DNA of 64,000 nt from contig NZ_FOLD01000002.1 of the NCBI RefSeq assembly GCF_900112225.1, positions 225,377-289,376 of the forward strand, given 5' to 3'. The position numbers were made by a program, and so were the translations under genes. The number at the start of each line of letters is the position of its first letter. Position 1 is the stretch's first letter. The DNA is from Massilia yuzhufengensis (GTDB lineage Bacteria > Pseudomonadota > Gammaproteobacteria > Burkholderiales > Burkholderiaceae_D). Shown here piece by piece: positions 1-10,037 of the stretch. The notes under the pieces were generated by a model. That model was not told the origin of the DNA. It made no database searches and saw only the letters and a list, made by a program, of their open reading frames with translations.

Positions 1-50
1 TAAGCAGCAATGGCTAGCTTTGCGCAAGTTTGGAGGAACGGAGGTCATTC

Positions 51-2753
51 ATGAGCATACGCAACCTGCACTACCTGTTCGCCCCGGCATCGGTGGCGGT
101 AATCGGCGCTTCGGACCGCCCCGGCAGCGTCGGCGCCACCGTGTGGCGCAACATCGCCAGCGGCGGCTTCCGCGGGCCACGCTGGCCGGTCAACCGGCGC
201 CATGCCGACGTGGGCGGCCATCCGGCCTTCGCCGGCATCGACGCCCTGCCCGGGGTGCCGGAACTGGCCGTCATCTGCACCCCGGCGCCCACGGTGCCGG
301 CGCTCATCGGCCAGCTCGGCGCGGCGGGCTGCCGCGCGGCGGTCGTCCTGAGCGCCGGCATGGACGCCGACGCCGGCGATGGCCGCAGCCTGCGCCAGGC
401 CATGCTCGAGGCCGCCCAGCCCTGGCTGTTGCGCATCCTGGGGCCTAACTGCGTCGGCCTGCTGGTGCCCGGCATCGGCCTGAACGCGAGCTTCGCGCCG
501 GTTGCGGCACTACCGGGCCGGCTCGCCTTCGTTGCCCAGTCCGGCGCCCTCGTGACGGCGGTGCTCGACTGGGCCACCGCGCGCCGCATCGGCTTTTCCT
601 GCTTCGTTTCGCTCGGCGACGGCAGCGACGTCGATTTCGGCGACCTGCTCGACTACCTGGCTGCCGATCCCGGCACCGACGCCATCCTGCTGTACGCGGA
701 AAGCGTGCGCCAGGCCCGCAAGTTCATGAGTGCGGCGCGCGGGGCGGCGCGCGGCAAGCCGACACTGATCGTGAAAGCAGGGCGCGGCGCCGATGCGGCG
801 CGCGCCGCTTTCAGCCACACCGGCGCGCTGGCCGGCGCCGACCTGGTCTACGACGCCGCCCTGCGCCGTGCCGGCATGCTGCGGGTGAGCACCACCTCCG
901 ACCTGTTCGACGCCGTCTCCATGCTGGCGCGCGCCCGGCCGCAAGGCGAGCGCCTGGCGATCCTCACCAACGGCGGCGGGCCCGGGGTGATGGCGGCCGA
1001 TGCGCTGGACGCCGCCGGCGGCGCCCTGGCGCGCTTCGCCGGCGCCACCCTGGCGCGGCTGGACGCCTGCCTGCCGCCCATGTGGTCGCACGCCAACCCG
1101 GTCGACATCATCGGCGACGCTCCGGCCGAACGCTACCGCGACGCGCTGGCCACGCTGCTCGATGCCCCCGGCATAGATGCCATACTGCTGATCCATGCCC
1201 CGACCGCGATCGTGCCGAGCATCGACATCGCGCGCCTGCTGCTACCCCTGGTGAAGGGCGCGGCGCGCCCGGTGCTGTGCTGCTGGCTGGGCGGCCCCAG
1301 CGTGGCCGAGGCGCGCCGCCTGTGCATGGACGCCGGCCTGCCCGTGTTCGATACCCCCGAGGAAGCCGTGAAGGGTTTCCAGCAACTGGTGGACTACCGC
1401 CGCAACCAGGCGGCGCTGATGCAGGCGCCCGGTCCGAGCGAACTGGGCGCACCCGACCGCCGCGCGGCGCGGGCCCTGGTCGACGCCCTGCTCGCCGGCG
1501 GGGCCGGCGCGGTGGGAGAGACCGACGCCAAGGCGCTGCTGGCGGCCTACGGAATCCCGGTGGTGCCGACCGAAGCCGTGCAGGACCGGGCCGGCGCGCT
1601 GGAGGCGGCGCGCCGCATCGGCTATCCGGTGGCGCTCAAGATCAGCTCGCCCGACATCGTGCACAAGACCGAGGTCGGCGGCGTCGTGCTCGACCTGGCG
1701 CACGAGGCCGCGCTCGATGCGGCGCTGGAGGCCATGCTGGAACGGGTGGCGCGCCTGCGCCCGCAGGCGCGGGTGCAGGGATTTAGCGTGCAGGCGATGG
1801 CGCGCCGCCCCGGCGCACTCGAACTGATCGTCGGCATCAGCACCGACCCGGTATTCGGCCCGGTGGTGCTGTTCGGCCACGGCGGGATCGCGGTCGAGGT
1901 CACAGCCGACCAGGCGGTCGGCTTGCCGCCGCTGAACCGGGTGCTGGCCGCCGACATGGTCCGCCGCACGCGGGTGGCGCGCCTGCTGGCGGGCTACCGC
2001 GGCCGGCCGCCGGCCGCCATGGACGCCCTGTACGACGTACTGGTGCGCGTGGGCCAGCTGGCCGCCGACTTGCCCGAGCTGGTGGAACTGGACATCAACC
2101 CGCTGCTCGCCGATGCCGGCGGCGTGGTCGCGCTGGACGCCCGCCTGCGCCTGGCGCCGGTGCCGGCGGGCAGCGAAGGCAGCGCGCGGCTGGCGATCCT
2201 GCCCTATCCGGAGCACCTGGAGCGGCGCGTCGACAGCGCGTTCGGCCCCCTGCTGCTGCGCCCGATCCGCCCCGAGGACGCGGCCGCCCATGTGGCGTTC
2301 TTCGCGGCGCTCAGCCCGGAAGACGTGCGCATGCGCATGTTCGGCCAGATGCGCGCCCTGTCGCCGCAGCAGCTGGCGCGCTTCACCCAGATCGACTATG
2401 CGCGCGAGATGGCCTTCATCGCCACCCGCACCCGGCCCGGCGCCGGCGACGAGACGCTTGGCGTGGCGCGCGTGCTGCTCGACCCGGACGGCGTACGTGC
2501 CGAGTTCGCGGTCACCGTGCGCACCGACCTCAAGGGCCGTGGCCTGGGCCGGCTGCTGATGGGCTGCCTGCTCGACTATTGCGCCGCGCGCGGCGTGACC
2601 GTGGTCGAGGGCGTGGCGCTGGCGGAGAACACCCCGATGCAGGCGCTGGCGCAAGCGCTCGGTTTCGCCCTGCTGCCCGGCGAGCCGGGCACGGTGGCGA
2701 TGCGCCGCATGCTGGCGCCAGAGGCCGCGCCGCCCGGAGCAGCCCTGGGCTGA
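51..2753 (+). CDS. Bifunctional acyl-CoA ligase (ADP-forming)-like / GNAT acetyltransferase, Pat-like
   Basis: Predicted cytoplasmic 900-residue fusion. It has an N-terminal CoA-binding Rossmann domain (about 5-130, with GASDRPGSVG), succinyl-CoA-ligase-like domains (about 150-430), an ATP-grasp part (about 480-700) and a C-terminal GNAT domain (about 730-890) whose acetyl-CoA loop is DLKGRGLGRLL near 826-836. Family members of this architecture are protein lysine acetyltransferases (Pat/YfiQ) that silence acyl-CoA synthetases. The phosphorylatable histidine of true ADP-forming ligases is present (His256 in FSHTGALAG), so ligase activity cannot be excluded. The ATG at 51 follows a GGAGG at 40-44; an in-frame TTG at 30 is less likely. 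It converges on the P-type ATPase gene with a 16-bp gap. Confidence 0.9.
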   Translation: MSIRNLHYLFAPASVAVIGASDRPGSVGATVWRNIASGGFRGPRWPVNRRHADVGGHPAFAGIDALPGVPELAVICTPAPTVPALIGQLGAAGCRAAVVLSAGMDADAGDGRSLRQAMLEAAQPWLLRILGPNCVGLLVPGIGLNASFAPVAALPGRLAFVAQSGALVTAVLDWATARRIGFSCFVSLGDGSDVDFGDLLDYLAADPGTDAILLYAESVRQARKFMSAARGAARGKPTLIVKAGRGADAARAAFSHTGALAGADLVYDAALRRAGMLRVSTTSDLFDAVSMLARARPQGERLAILTNGGGPGVMAADALDAAGGALARFAGATLARLDACLPPMWSHANPVDIIGDAPAERYRDALATLLDAPGIDAILLIHAPTAIVPSIDIARLLLPLVKGAARPVLCCWLGGPSVAEARRLCMDAGLPVFDTPEEAVKGFQQLVDYRRNQAALMQAPGPSELGAPDRRAARALVDALLAGGAGAVGETDAKALLAAYGIPVVPTEAVQDRAGALEAARRIGYPVALKISSPDIVHKTEVGGVVLDLAHEAALDAALEAMLERVARLRPQARVQGFSVQAMARRPGALELIVGISTDPVFGPVVLFGHGGIAVEVTADQAVGLPPLNRVLAADMVRRTRVARLLAGYRGRPPAAMDALYDVLVRVGQLAADLPELVELDINPLLADAGGVVALDARLRLAPVPAGSEGSARLAILPYPEHLERRVDSAFGPLLLRPIRPEDAAAHVAFFAALSPEDVRMRMFGQMRALSPQQLARFTQIDYAREMAFIATRTRPGAGDETLGVARVLLDPDGVRAEFAVTVRTDLKGRGLGRLLMGCLLDYCAARGVTVVEGVALAENTPMQALAQALGFALLPGEPGTVAMRRMLAPEAAPPGAALG

Positions 2754-2769
2754 ACGCGGCGGCCGCGCC

Positions 2770-5337
2770 TCAGGGCGCCGCCGCCGACCGGGCCGGCGCC
2801 CGGGCCAGGCGCGCGGCGAGCCAGCTGCGCAGCGCCAGGCCGGCCAGCGCCAGCCCCGCCGCCAGGCCGGCGGCGCCCAGGGTAGCCGGTGGTGGCGGCG
2901 CCAGTTGCAGCATGGCGGCCGCCGGGGGCACGAAGATCGCCATGGCCAGCAGCAGCAGGGCGACGGCGGCGATGGTCCAGAACACCGGGTTGGCCGCCCG
3001 CAGCGCGCCCTGGACGCCGCCGCGCTGGCGGTTCGCCAGCAGCAGCGCCAGGTTGCACAGCACCAGGCCGGCAAAGGCCAGCGTGCGCGCCTGCGCCTCC
3101 GGCATCCGGGCCAGCCCCCAGCCGTACAGGCCCACCACCAGGGCCAGCACCCATGCCCCCTGCACCAGGGCGCTGCCGATCGCAGCGCGCCCGAACAAGG
3201 CTTCCCCGGGCCCGCGCGGCGGGCGCCGCATCAGGTCCGGCTCGGCCGGCTCGTTCTCGAAAGCCAGCGAACAGGCCGGGTCGATCACCAGTTCGAGGAA
3301 CACGATGTGCAGTGGATACAGCATGACCGGCCAGCCCAGCAGCACCGGAAGCAGGGCCATGCCGGCGATCGGCACGTGCATCGCCATCACGTAGCACATC
3401 GACTTGCGCATATTGCCGAAGATCCGGCGGCCCGCGGCGATGGCATCGACCAGCGAGGCAAAGCGGTCGTCGAGCAGGGTCAGCTCGGCCGCTTCGCGCG
3501 CCACGTCGGTGCCGCGCCGGCCCATGGCGACGCCGACGTCGGCTGCGCGCAGGGCCGGGGCGTCGTTGACGCCGTCCCCGGTCATGGCCACCACCGCCCC
3601 GCCCCGCTGCAGCGCCTGCACGATGCGCAGCTTCTGCTGCGGCGCGATGCGCGCGCAGACGCTGGCGCCGGCGAGCTGGCGCGCCAGCGCGGCGTCGTCC
3701 AGCGCCGCGATGGCGGCGCCGCCGATCACGTCCCCTTGCGCCAGCCCGGCCTGGCGCGCGATCGCACGCGCCGTCTCCGGGTGGTCTCCCGTGATCATGA
3801 TGACGCGCAGCCCGGCCGCATGGCAGGACGCCACCGCTGCCGGGATGTCCGGGCGCAGCGGGTCGGCCAGCGCCGCCATGCCGAGCAGCTCGAAGCCGAA
3901 CGCGGCCGGCTCAGCGGGCCAGGACCCCGGGGCTGGCCGCGCCAGGACCGCACGCGCCACCGCCAGCACCCGCAGGCCCTCGCCCGCCATCCGCGCGGCC
4001 GCGGCGAGCGCCGCTTCGCGCTGCCGCTGGTCGCCACGGCACATGGCAATGACGGTTTCGGGTGCGCCCTTGGCGGCCACCAGCACACTGCCGTCGCCGC
4101 GGTCCCACGCGTGCACCAGCGCCGGGCGTTGCGGGGTCAGCCCGTATTCATGGGCCGGCGACCAGCCGGCCGGCACTGCGCCCTTTTCATGCAGCGTGTC
4201 CCCTGCCAGGCGCCAGAACGCGGCCTCCATCGGGTCGCTGCCCAGCGCGCGGCTGGCGCGCAGCGCGTGCAGGAGCAGCTCCTGGTGCGGCCCCGGCAGC
4301 TGCGCGCCGGCAACGGGCTCATAGGCGACGCCATCGCGCCACAGCTGGGACACGGCCATGCGGTTTTCGGTCAGGGTGCCGGTCTTGTCGACGCACAGCA
4401 CCGAGGTCGAGCCGAGGATCTCGATCGCCGCCAGGCGCCGCGTCAGCACCTGCTGGCGCGCCAGGCGCCAGGCGCCGATGGCCGGGAACACCGTGAGGAT
4501 GACCGGGAATTCTTCCGGCAGCATCGACATCGACAGCGCGATCCCCGCCAGCAGCGCCTGCAGCAACGCGCTGCCGCGCAACAGCAGCAGCGCGACCAGG
4601 CCGGCGCTGACGGCCGCCCCCAGCAGCGCGAAGCGGCGCGCCAGGCTTGCCGTTTCGCGCTGGAGGCGGCCGGGCGGCGGGGCGATGTGGCCGAGCGCCG
4701 CGCCGATGCGGCCGATCTCGCTGCGGGCCCCGGTGGCGCTCACCCGCGCCAGGCCATGGCCCTGGACCACCAGCGTGCCGGAAAACACCCAGGGCAGATC
4801 GGCGCCGCCGGGCGCCGCCGGCGCGCTGCCGCCGGGCGCGGCCAGTTTGCCGACCGGGACCGACTCGCCGGTGAGCAAGGACTCGTCCACCATCAGGCCG
4901 GCCGCCTCCAGCAGCAGCGCATCGGCCGGCACCCGGTCGCCCTCGCCCAGTTCGACCAGGTCGCCCGCCACCAGCGCACTGGCGGGAAGGCGCGCCGGCC
5001 GACCGTCGCGCCACACCAGCGCAGTCGGCGAACTGAGCTCGCGCAGCGCCTGCAGGGCGCGCTCGGTGCGTCCTTCCTGGAACAGGGTCATGCACAGCAT
5101 CAGCACCACCATGCCCAGCAGGAAGGCGCCCTCGCGCGGCTCGCCCAGCAGCAGGTAGAGCAGCGCCGCGCCGGCCAGCAACAGGTACATCGGTTCGCGC
5201 GCGGCATCGGCCGCGATGCGCCGCCAGCGCCGGCCGCCGGCGTCGGGCAGGCTGTTGGGGCCATCGCGGGCCAGGCGCCGGGCGGCTTCGGCGCTATCCA
5301 GTCCGGTGGCTGCGGCGGCGCCGCCCGGGGTCGTCAC
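2770..5337 (-). CDS. Cation-transporting P-type ATPase
   Basis: Inner-membrane ATP-driven cation pump of 855 residues. Visible motifs are TGES in the actuator domain (about 155), the phosphorylation site DKTGT with Asp317, TGDHPETA in the nucleotide domain and the hinge GDGVNDAP near 584, followed by a C-terminal block of hydrophobic helices. Transmembrane helix 4 carries PEEFP where calcium pumps have PEGLP, so the transported ion is not predictable from the core motif. The start is GTG at 5337, which overlaps the TGA of the upstream diguanylate cyclase by 4 bp (GTGA), indicating translational coupling. A longer reading frame to 5475 lies inside the cyclase gene and is rejected. Last gene of the stress run that begins at 7950. 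Confidence 0.9.
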   Translation of the reverse strand: MTTPGGAAAATGLDSAEAARRLARDGPNSLPDAGGRRWRRIAADAAREPMYLLLAGAALLYLLLGEPREGAFLLGMVVLMLCMTLFQEGRTERALQALRELSSPTALVWRDGRPARLPASALVAGDLVELGEGDRVPADALLLEAAGLMVDESLLTGESVPVGKLAAPGGSAPAAPGGADLPWVFSGTLVVQGHGLARVSATGARSEIGRIGAALGHIAPPPGRLQRETASLARRFALLGAAVSAGLVALLLLRGSALLQALLAGIALSMSMLPEEFPVILTVFPAIGAWRLARQQVLTRRLAAIEILGSTSVLCVDKTGTLTENRMAVSQLWRDGVAYEPVAGAQLPGPHQELLLHALRASRALGSDPMEAAFWRLAGDTLHEKGAVPAGWSPAHEYGLTPQRPALVHAWDRGDGSVLVAAKGAPETVIAMCRGDQRQREAALAAAARMAGEGLRVLAVARAVLARPAPGSWPAEPAAFGFELLGMAALADPLRPDIPAAVASCHAAGLRVIMITGDHPETARAIARQAGLAQGDVIGGAAIAALDDAALARQLAGASVCARIAPQQKLRIVQALQRGGAVVAMTGDGVNDAPALRAADVGVAMGRRGTDVAREAAELTLLDDRFASLVDAIAAGRRIFGNMRKSMCYVMAMHVPIAGMALLPVLLGWPVMLYPLHIVFLELVIDPACSLAFENEPAEPDLMRRPPRGPGEALFGRAAIGSALVQGAWVLALVVGLYGWGLARMPEAQARTLAFAGLVLCNLALLLANRQRGGVQGALRAANPVFWTIAAVALLLLAMAIFVPPAAAMLQLAPPPPATLGAAGLAAGLALAGLALRSWLAARLARAPARSAAAP

Positions 5338-6491
5338 GGTAGCCCGGGCGCGGCTTCGACCCGGTCGCGCCCGTTCGACTTGGCCCGGTACAGCGCGCCG
5401 TCGGCCGCGGCCAGCAAGGCACTGAAATCGGCATGCGCGGGGGCCAGCGCGGCCACGCCGATGCTGGCCGTGCATCGCACCGGCCCGGAAGGCGTGTCCA
5501 GCCGGATCGCGGCCACCGCCACGCGCATGCGTTCGGCGCAGGCCAGGGCGTCGCGTTCACCGGTCTCGGGCATGACGCAGACGAACTCTTCGCCACCCAC
5601 CCTTCCGAAATAGTCGCTGCTACGCAGCTGGGCCACGCAGGCCGCGGTCACCGCCCGGATCAGGGCGTCGCCGGCAGGATGGCCGAAGCGGTCGTTGACC
5701 CGCTTGAAGAAGTCGATATCGAGCATGCAGATCGCCAGCGGACGGCCATAGCGCCGGGCCAGCGCGATGTCATGGGTGGCCAGTTCGACCAGGTAGCCGC
5801 GCGCCAGGGCCCCGCTCAGGCTGTCGTGGTGGGCGCACCAGGCCAGCGCCTGTTCGGCGCGGAAGGCCGCGCGCCGCATCCGGCCCTGGACGACGGCGAT
5901 GGCTGCGACCAGCGCCAGCGTCACCGCGTAGACCAGCACGCAGCTGGCGAAGACGTCGTGGGGCAACACCGCTGCGCCGAGGACGAGGAACAGCAAGGTG
6001 GGGGCGAGCACCAGCAGGAGCAGGCGATGCAGGCGCGGCTCGACCAGGGCGAGCGGGAACATGGCGCCGGTGATGGCGGGCAAGGCCAGCACCAGCCCGT
6101 TTGGCAGCATGGCGGCGCTGGTGATCATGGCGCCGGTATGGGTGCCGTAGACGAGCGCGCAGCGCCACGCCACCGGGAAGCGTCCGTTCCAAGAGAAATA
6201 GGCGATCGCGCCCACCAGCACCAGCGCTATGCGCAGCAGGGCGGTTCCGGCTGCCTGGACCGGAGAGATCCAGTAGTCCCAGGCGCTGAACAGGATGACG
6301 CAGACCCCGAACACGGCGCCCAGCGCCGGCAGCATGCGGACCAGGGCGGCGTCGAGCGCGAGGCCGAACGCGCTGTCGTCCGAAGCGTCCGGCATGCCGG
6401 CGCCAACGTGTGCGGCCGCGTCCTTGCCTGCCGCGGACCGGAGCGCCTCTGCCGGCGGGAACATGGCCGCTGGCCGCGCGCTGGCGCTCAC
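5334..6491 (-). CDS. Membrane-anchored diguanylate cyclase (GGDEF family)
   Basis: 385-residue cyclic-di-GMP synthase candidate. The N-terminal half (about 45-210) contains five to six hydrophobic helices forming an unclassified membrane sensor. The C-terminal half is a GGDEF domain with active-site motif GGEEF at 299-303 and the upstream DIDFFKRVND metal/nucleotide motif, so it should be catalytic. No EAL domain follows, and no RxxD inhibitory site was confirmed. The GTG start at 6491 overlaps the TGA of the preceding universal stress gene (GTGA), and its own stop overlaps the GTG of the P-type ATPase. All three are therefore coupled in one transcript. A frame extension to 6689 is a shadow of the stress-protein gene. 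Confidence 0.88.
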   Translation of the reverse strand: MSASARPAAMFPPAEALRSAAGKDAAAHVGAGMPDASDDSAFGLALDAALVRMLPALGAVFGVCVILFSAWDYWISPVQAAGTALLRIALVLVGAIAYFSWNGRFPVAWRCALVYGTHTGAMITSAAMLPNGLVLALPAITGAMFPLALVEPRLHRLLLLVLAPTLLFLVLGAAVLPHDVFASCVLVYAVTLALVAAIAVVQGRMRRAAFRAEQALAWCAHHDSLSGALARGYLVELATHDIALARRYGRPLAICMLDIDFFKRVNDRFGHPAGDALIRAVTAACVAQLRSSDYFGRVGGEEFVCVMPETGERDALACAERMRVAVAAIRLDTPSGPVRCTASIGVAALAPAHADFSALLAAADGALYRAKSNGRDRVEAAPGLP

Positions 6492-7009
6492 GCCCCGCCT
6501 GCGCGCTTCGCGGCAGCGGCCTCTGCCGGACATTCGCGCGCCAGCGCCTGGGCCGCCTCGCTGGCCGGCGCCGGACGCAGGACCATGACCGGCACCGGCG
6601 CGTAGGCAAGCACGGATTGCGTCACGCTGCCGGCCAGCAGCCTGCTGAGCCCGCGCCTGCCGTGCGAACCCATGACGATCAGATCGCATCCCTGTTTGCG
6701 GGCGGTCTCGACGATGGCCTCGCCCGGGTCGAGCGCGAAGCGCGTGAGCGGCGTGCAGGCCACCCCGGCCGTGCGCGCCCGCTCGGCGATCGCGCTGGCC
6801 AGCTGGTAGGCGTGCCGCAACAGGGTGTCGACCTCCTGGCCGGGATCGAGCACCATGGCGCCCTCGAGCGACTGGAGGACGGGCTCGGGCACGGCGATGG
6901 ACAACGCGACCGTCTCGCTGCCGCAGGCCTGGGCGAAGTCGATGGCGGCGCCGGCGGCATAGTCGGACACGGGCGAGCCGTCGGTCGGTATCAGGATGCG
7001 CTTGTACAT
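6488..7009 (-). CDS. Universal stress protein (UspA family)
   Basis: 173-residue cytoplasmic UspA-fold protein. It begins MYKRILIPTDGS, the usual first beta strand and nucleotide loop, and has the ATP-binding G-2x-G-9x-S/T signature in GRRGLSRLLAGSVT, so it probably binds ATP. A tail of about 25 Ala-rich residues extends beyond the usual 145-residue domain. It is the third of three tandem usp genes and its stop codon is shared with the GTG start of the diguanylate cyclase. Expected to be transcribed from the promoter region above 7950 with its two neighbours, although the 22-bp upstream gap could hold a further start. Confidence 0.9.
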   Translation of the reverse strand: MYKRILIPTDGSPVSDYAAGAAIDFAQACGSETVALSIAVPEPVLQSLEGAMVLDPGQEVDTLLRHAYQLASAIAERARTAGVACTPLTRFALDPGEAIVETARKQGCDLIVMGSHGRRGLSRLLAGSVTQSVLAYAPVPVMVLRPAPASEAAQALARECPAEAAAAKRAGGA

Positions 7010-7031
7010 GGACTGGTTCCTCTGGGAGCGG

Positions 7032-7469
7032 TTAGCGGTGCACCATCACCGGGATCGCACTGTGGACGAGCACTTTCTGGGTCTCGCTGCCCAGCAGCAA
7101 TCCCTTGATGCCCTTGCGGCCATGCGATGCCATGACGATCAGGTCGCAGTGGTTGGCGCGCGCGGTGGAAATGATGGCCTCGTAGGGGCTGTCGGACACC
7201 GCCAGTACCGAGGTGCAGGGCACGCCGGCATCGCGCGCGGCGGCGGACACGGCATCGAGCAGGCGCTGGCCGCGGGCCCGGCTGGCAGCCTCGTACTCGT
7301 CGCGGGTCTGCTCGAGCATGCCGGCATCGGTGGTAAAGGTGTGGAATTCGGGCACGGCGGTCATGGCGAGCACCTCGGCGCCGATGCTTTTCGCAAAGTC
7401 GATACCGGACAGGAGAGCGCGTTCGGACGCGTCCGAACCGTCGGTCGGGAGCAGGATGCGCTTGTACAT
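7032..7469 (-). CDS. Universal stress protein (UspA family)
   Basis: 145-residue single-domain UspA protein, the typical length of the family. The N-terminus MYKRILLPTDGSDAS is nearly identical to the first residues of the downstream paralogue (6488-7009), and the ATP-binding loop is GRKGIKGLLLGSETQ, a complete G-2x-G-9x-T signature. Family members act in survival under stress or low oxygen, often as dimers. It sits between two other usp genes with gaps of 22 and 31 bp, so co-transcription is likely. The three copies are diverged in sequence, so this is an old tandem expansion and not a recent duplication. Confidence 0.92.
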   Translation of the reverse strand: MYKRILLPTDGSDASERALLSGIDFAKSIGAEVLAMTAVPEFHTFTTDAGMLEQTRDEYEAASRARGQRLLDAVSAAARDAGVPCTSVLAVSDSPYEAIISTARANHCDLIVMASHGRKGIKGLLLGSETQKVLVHSAIPVMVHR

Positions 7470-7500
7470 GGATGAACCTCCAGAAGAAAGCCGGCGTCGC

Positions 7501-7950
7501 CTAGGCGGGTTGGGTGCTTCCGCGGTACAGGATCACCGGCACGGGTGAATAGGCCAGCACCAGCTGGGGGACCCTGGCGGCGATGAGGCGGGTCACGCCG
7601 CATTGACCGTGCGCCGCCATGAAAATGCAGTCGCAGTGCAGCTCCAGCGCCACGCGGATGATCTCGTCGTGCTGCGATGACGCCGCCGCCGTGACCAGGC
7701 TGTGCGGCACGCCGGCCTCCTGCGCCAGCTGCGCCACGCGGCCGGCGCGCTGCGCAGCCACGCCCAGCGCCCGTTCGCGCTCCGCGGCCATGGCAACTTC
7801 GCTCGCGCCTCCGGCTGCGGGGAGGGGCGGCTGGGCAACCGACAGGGCGACGATCTCGGCATTGCTGCCGCGCGCAAGAGCGACCGCCGCGGCTGCGGCA
7901 TCTTCGGATAGCGCCGAGCCGTCGGTAGGAACGAGGATTTTGCGGAACAT
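7501..7950 (-). CDS. Universal stress protein with altered nucleotide loop
   Basis: 149-residue UspA-fold protein and first gene of the minus-strand stress run. It starts MFRKILVPTDGSALSE. The nucleotide signature is GQCGVTRLIAARVPQ: both glycines are kept, but the terminal Ser/Thr of G-2x-G-9x-S/T is replaced by proline, so ATP binding may be weakened or lost. It may therefore be a partner in heterodimers with the two downstream paralogues; this is inference. The intergenic region upstream holds an FNR-type box at 8022-8035, about 72 bp from the start codon. Confidence 0.88.
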   Translation of the reverse strand: MFRKILVPTDGSALSEDAAAAAVALARGSNAEIVALSVAQPPLPAAGGASEVAMAAERERALGVAAQRAGRVAQLAQEAGVPHSLVTAAASSQHDEIIRVALELHCDCIFMAAHGQCGVTRLIAARVPQLVLAYSPVPVILYRGSTQPA

Positions 7951-8021
7951 GGTGGCGTCGCAGGGCTGGTGGCTGTTGGAGAACGGCGAAGCCAGTCTGT
8001 TCTGACAGCTTAAGAAAATCT

Positions 8022-8035
8022 TTGATGCAGATCAA
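8022..8035 (-). promoter_or_regulatory. FNR/ANR-type operator upstream of the usp run
   Basis: The site reads TTGATGCAGATCAA, an exact match to the FNR/ANR consensus TTGAT-N4-ATCAA. Its centre (8028.5) lies about 78 bp upstream of the start codon at 7950. For class II activation this would place transcription start near 7987, leaving an untranslated leader of about 37 nt. It suggests activation at low oxygen of the three usp genes, the cyclase and the ATPase. The orientation is assigned from the adjacent gene; the site itself is palindromic. Confidence 0.7.
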
Positions 8036-8053
8036 ATTCGGCGCGCGGAAACG

Positions 8054-8081
8054 AAAAGGGCTCCCGTGTGGGAGCCCTTTT
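8054..8081 (-). terminator. Rho-independent terminator of tRNA-Ser copy 1
   Basis: A 12-bp perfect stem (AAAAGGGCTCCC and its complement) with a GTGT loop, flanked by A and T runs. On the minus strand it follows the CCA end of the tRNA gene by 8 bp. The T runs on both sides make it potentially bidirectional. Confidence 0.85.
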
Positions 8082-8088
8082 GTTACTA

Positions 8089-8179
<91 letters not shown>

Positions 8180-8347
8180 TGAAACGGTGTTGCGGTCGCT
8201 GTCAGCGAGGCCGCATTATAGCGGGTGTTTTTGGTTTGGGGAAGGTGTTCAAATGCATTAAAAGCAGACCCGTATACCTCAGCAGGAGCGGTAGACAGGA
8301 TTCGCCCACGTGCCGCGGGCCGCCTTGGCGCGAAGTACGCGCCAAGC

Positions 8348-8384
8348 TTCGAATCCCACACGCAAGGCCCGCAGGGGCCTTGCT

Positions 8385-8395
<11 letters not shown>
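8348..8395 (+). pseudogene. Inverted tRNA-Ser 3'-end remnant
   Basis: On the plus strand, TTCGAATCCCAC (8348-8359) matches the T-loop and T-stem of the two tRNA-Ser genes, and CCTCTCCGCCA (8385-8395) matches their acceptor 3' side plus CCA. About 25 nt that form a 9-bp hairpin (8362-8370 with 8375-8383) separate the two pieces. A second perfect hairpin (8325-8332 with 8338-8345) precedes them. The 5' half of the tRNA is not recognisable. It is an inverted, interrupted partial copy and probably not functional. Confidence 0.55.
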
Positions 8396-8526
<131 letters not shown>

Positions 8527-8620
8527 AAAATCGGTGTTGCGGTCGCTGCAAGAGACACGCATTATAGCGACGCTCTTGCAAAAACGGAAGAGCAAATTAA
8601 GAAAACCTGCTCAGCTTCCC

Positions 8621-9997
<1,377 letters not shown>

Positions 9998-10037
9998 TCA
10001 ACCGTCCTGCCGGGCCGCTCGCCAGCCCCTGCGCGTA

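Noticed and set aside
2905-5613. 902-codon plus-strand frame antisense to the P-type ATPase
   Set aside because: Shadow frame rich in Gln/Arg/His; the ATPase on the other strand has complete motifs.
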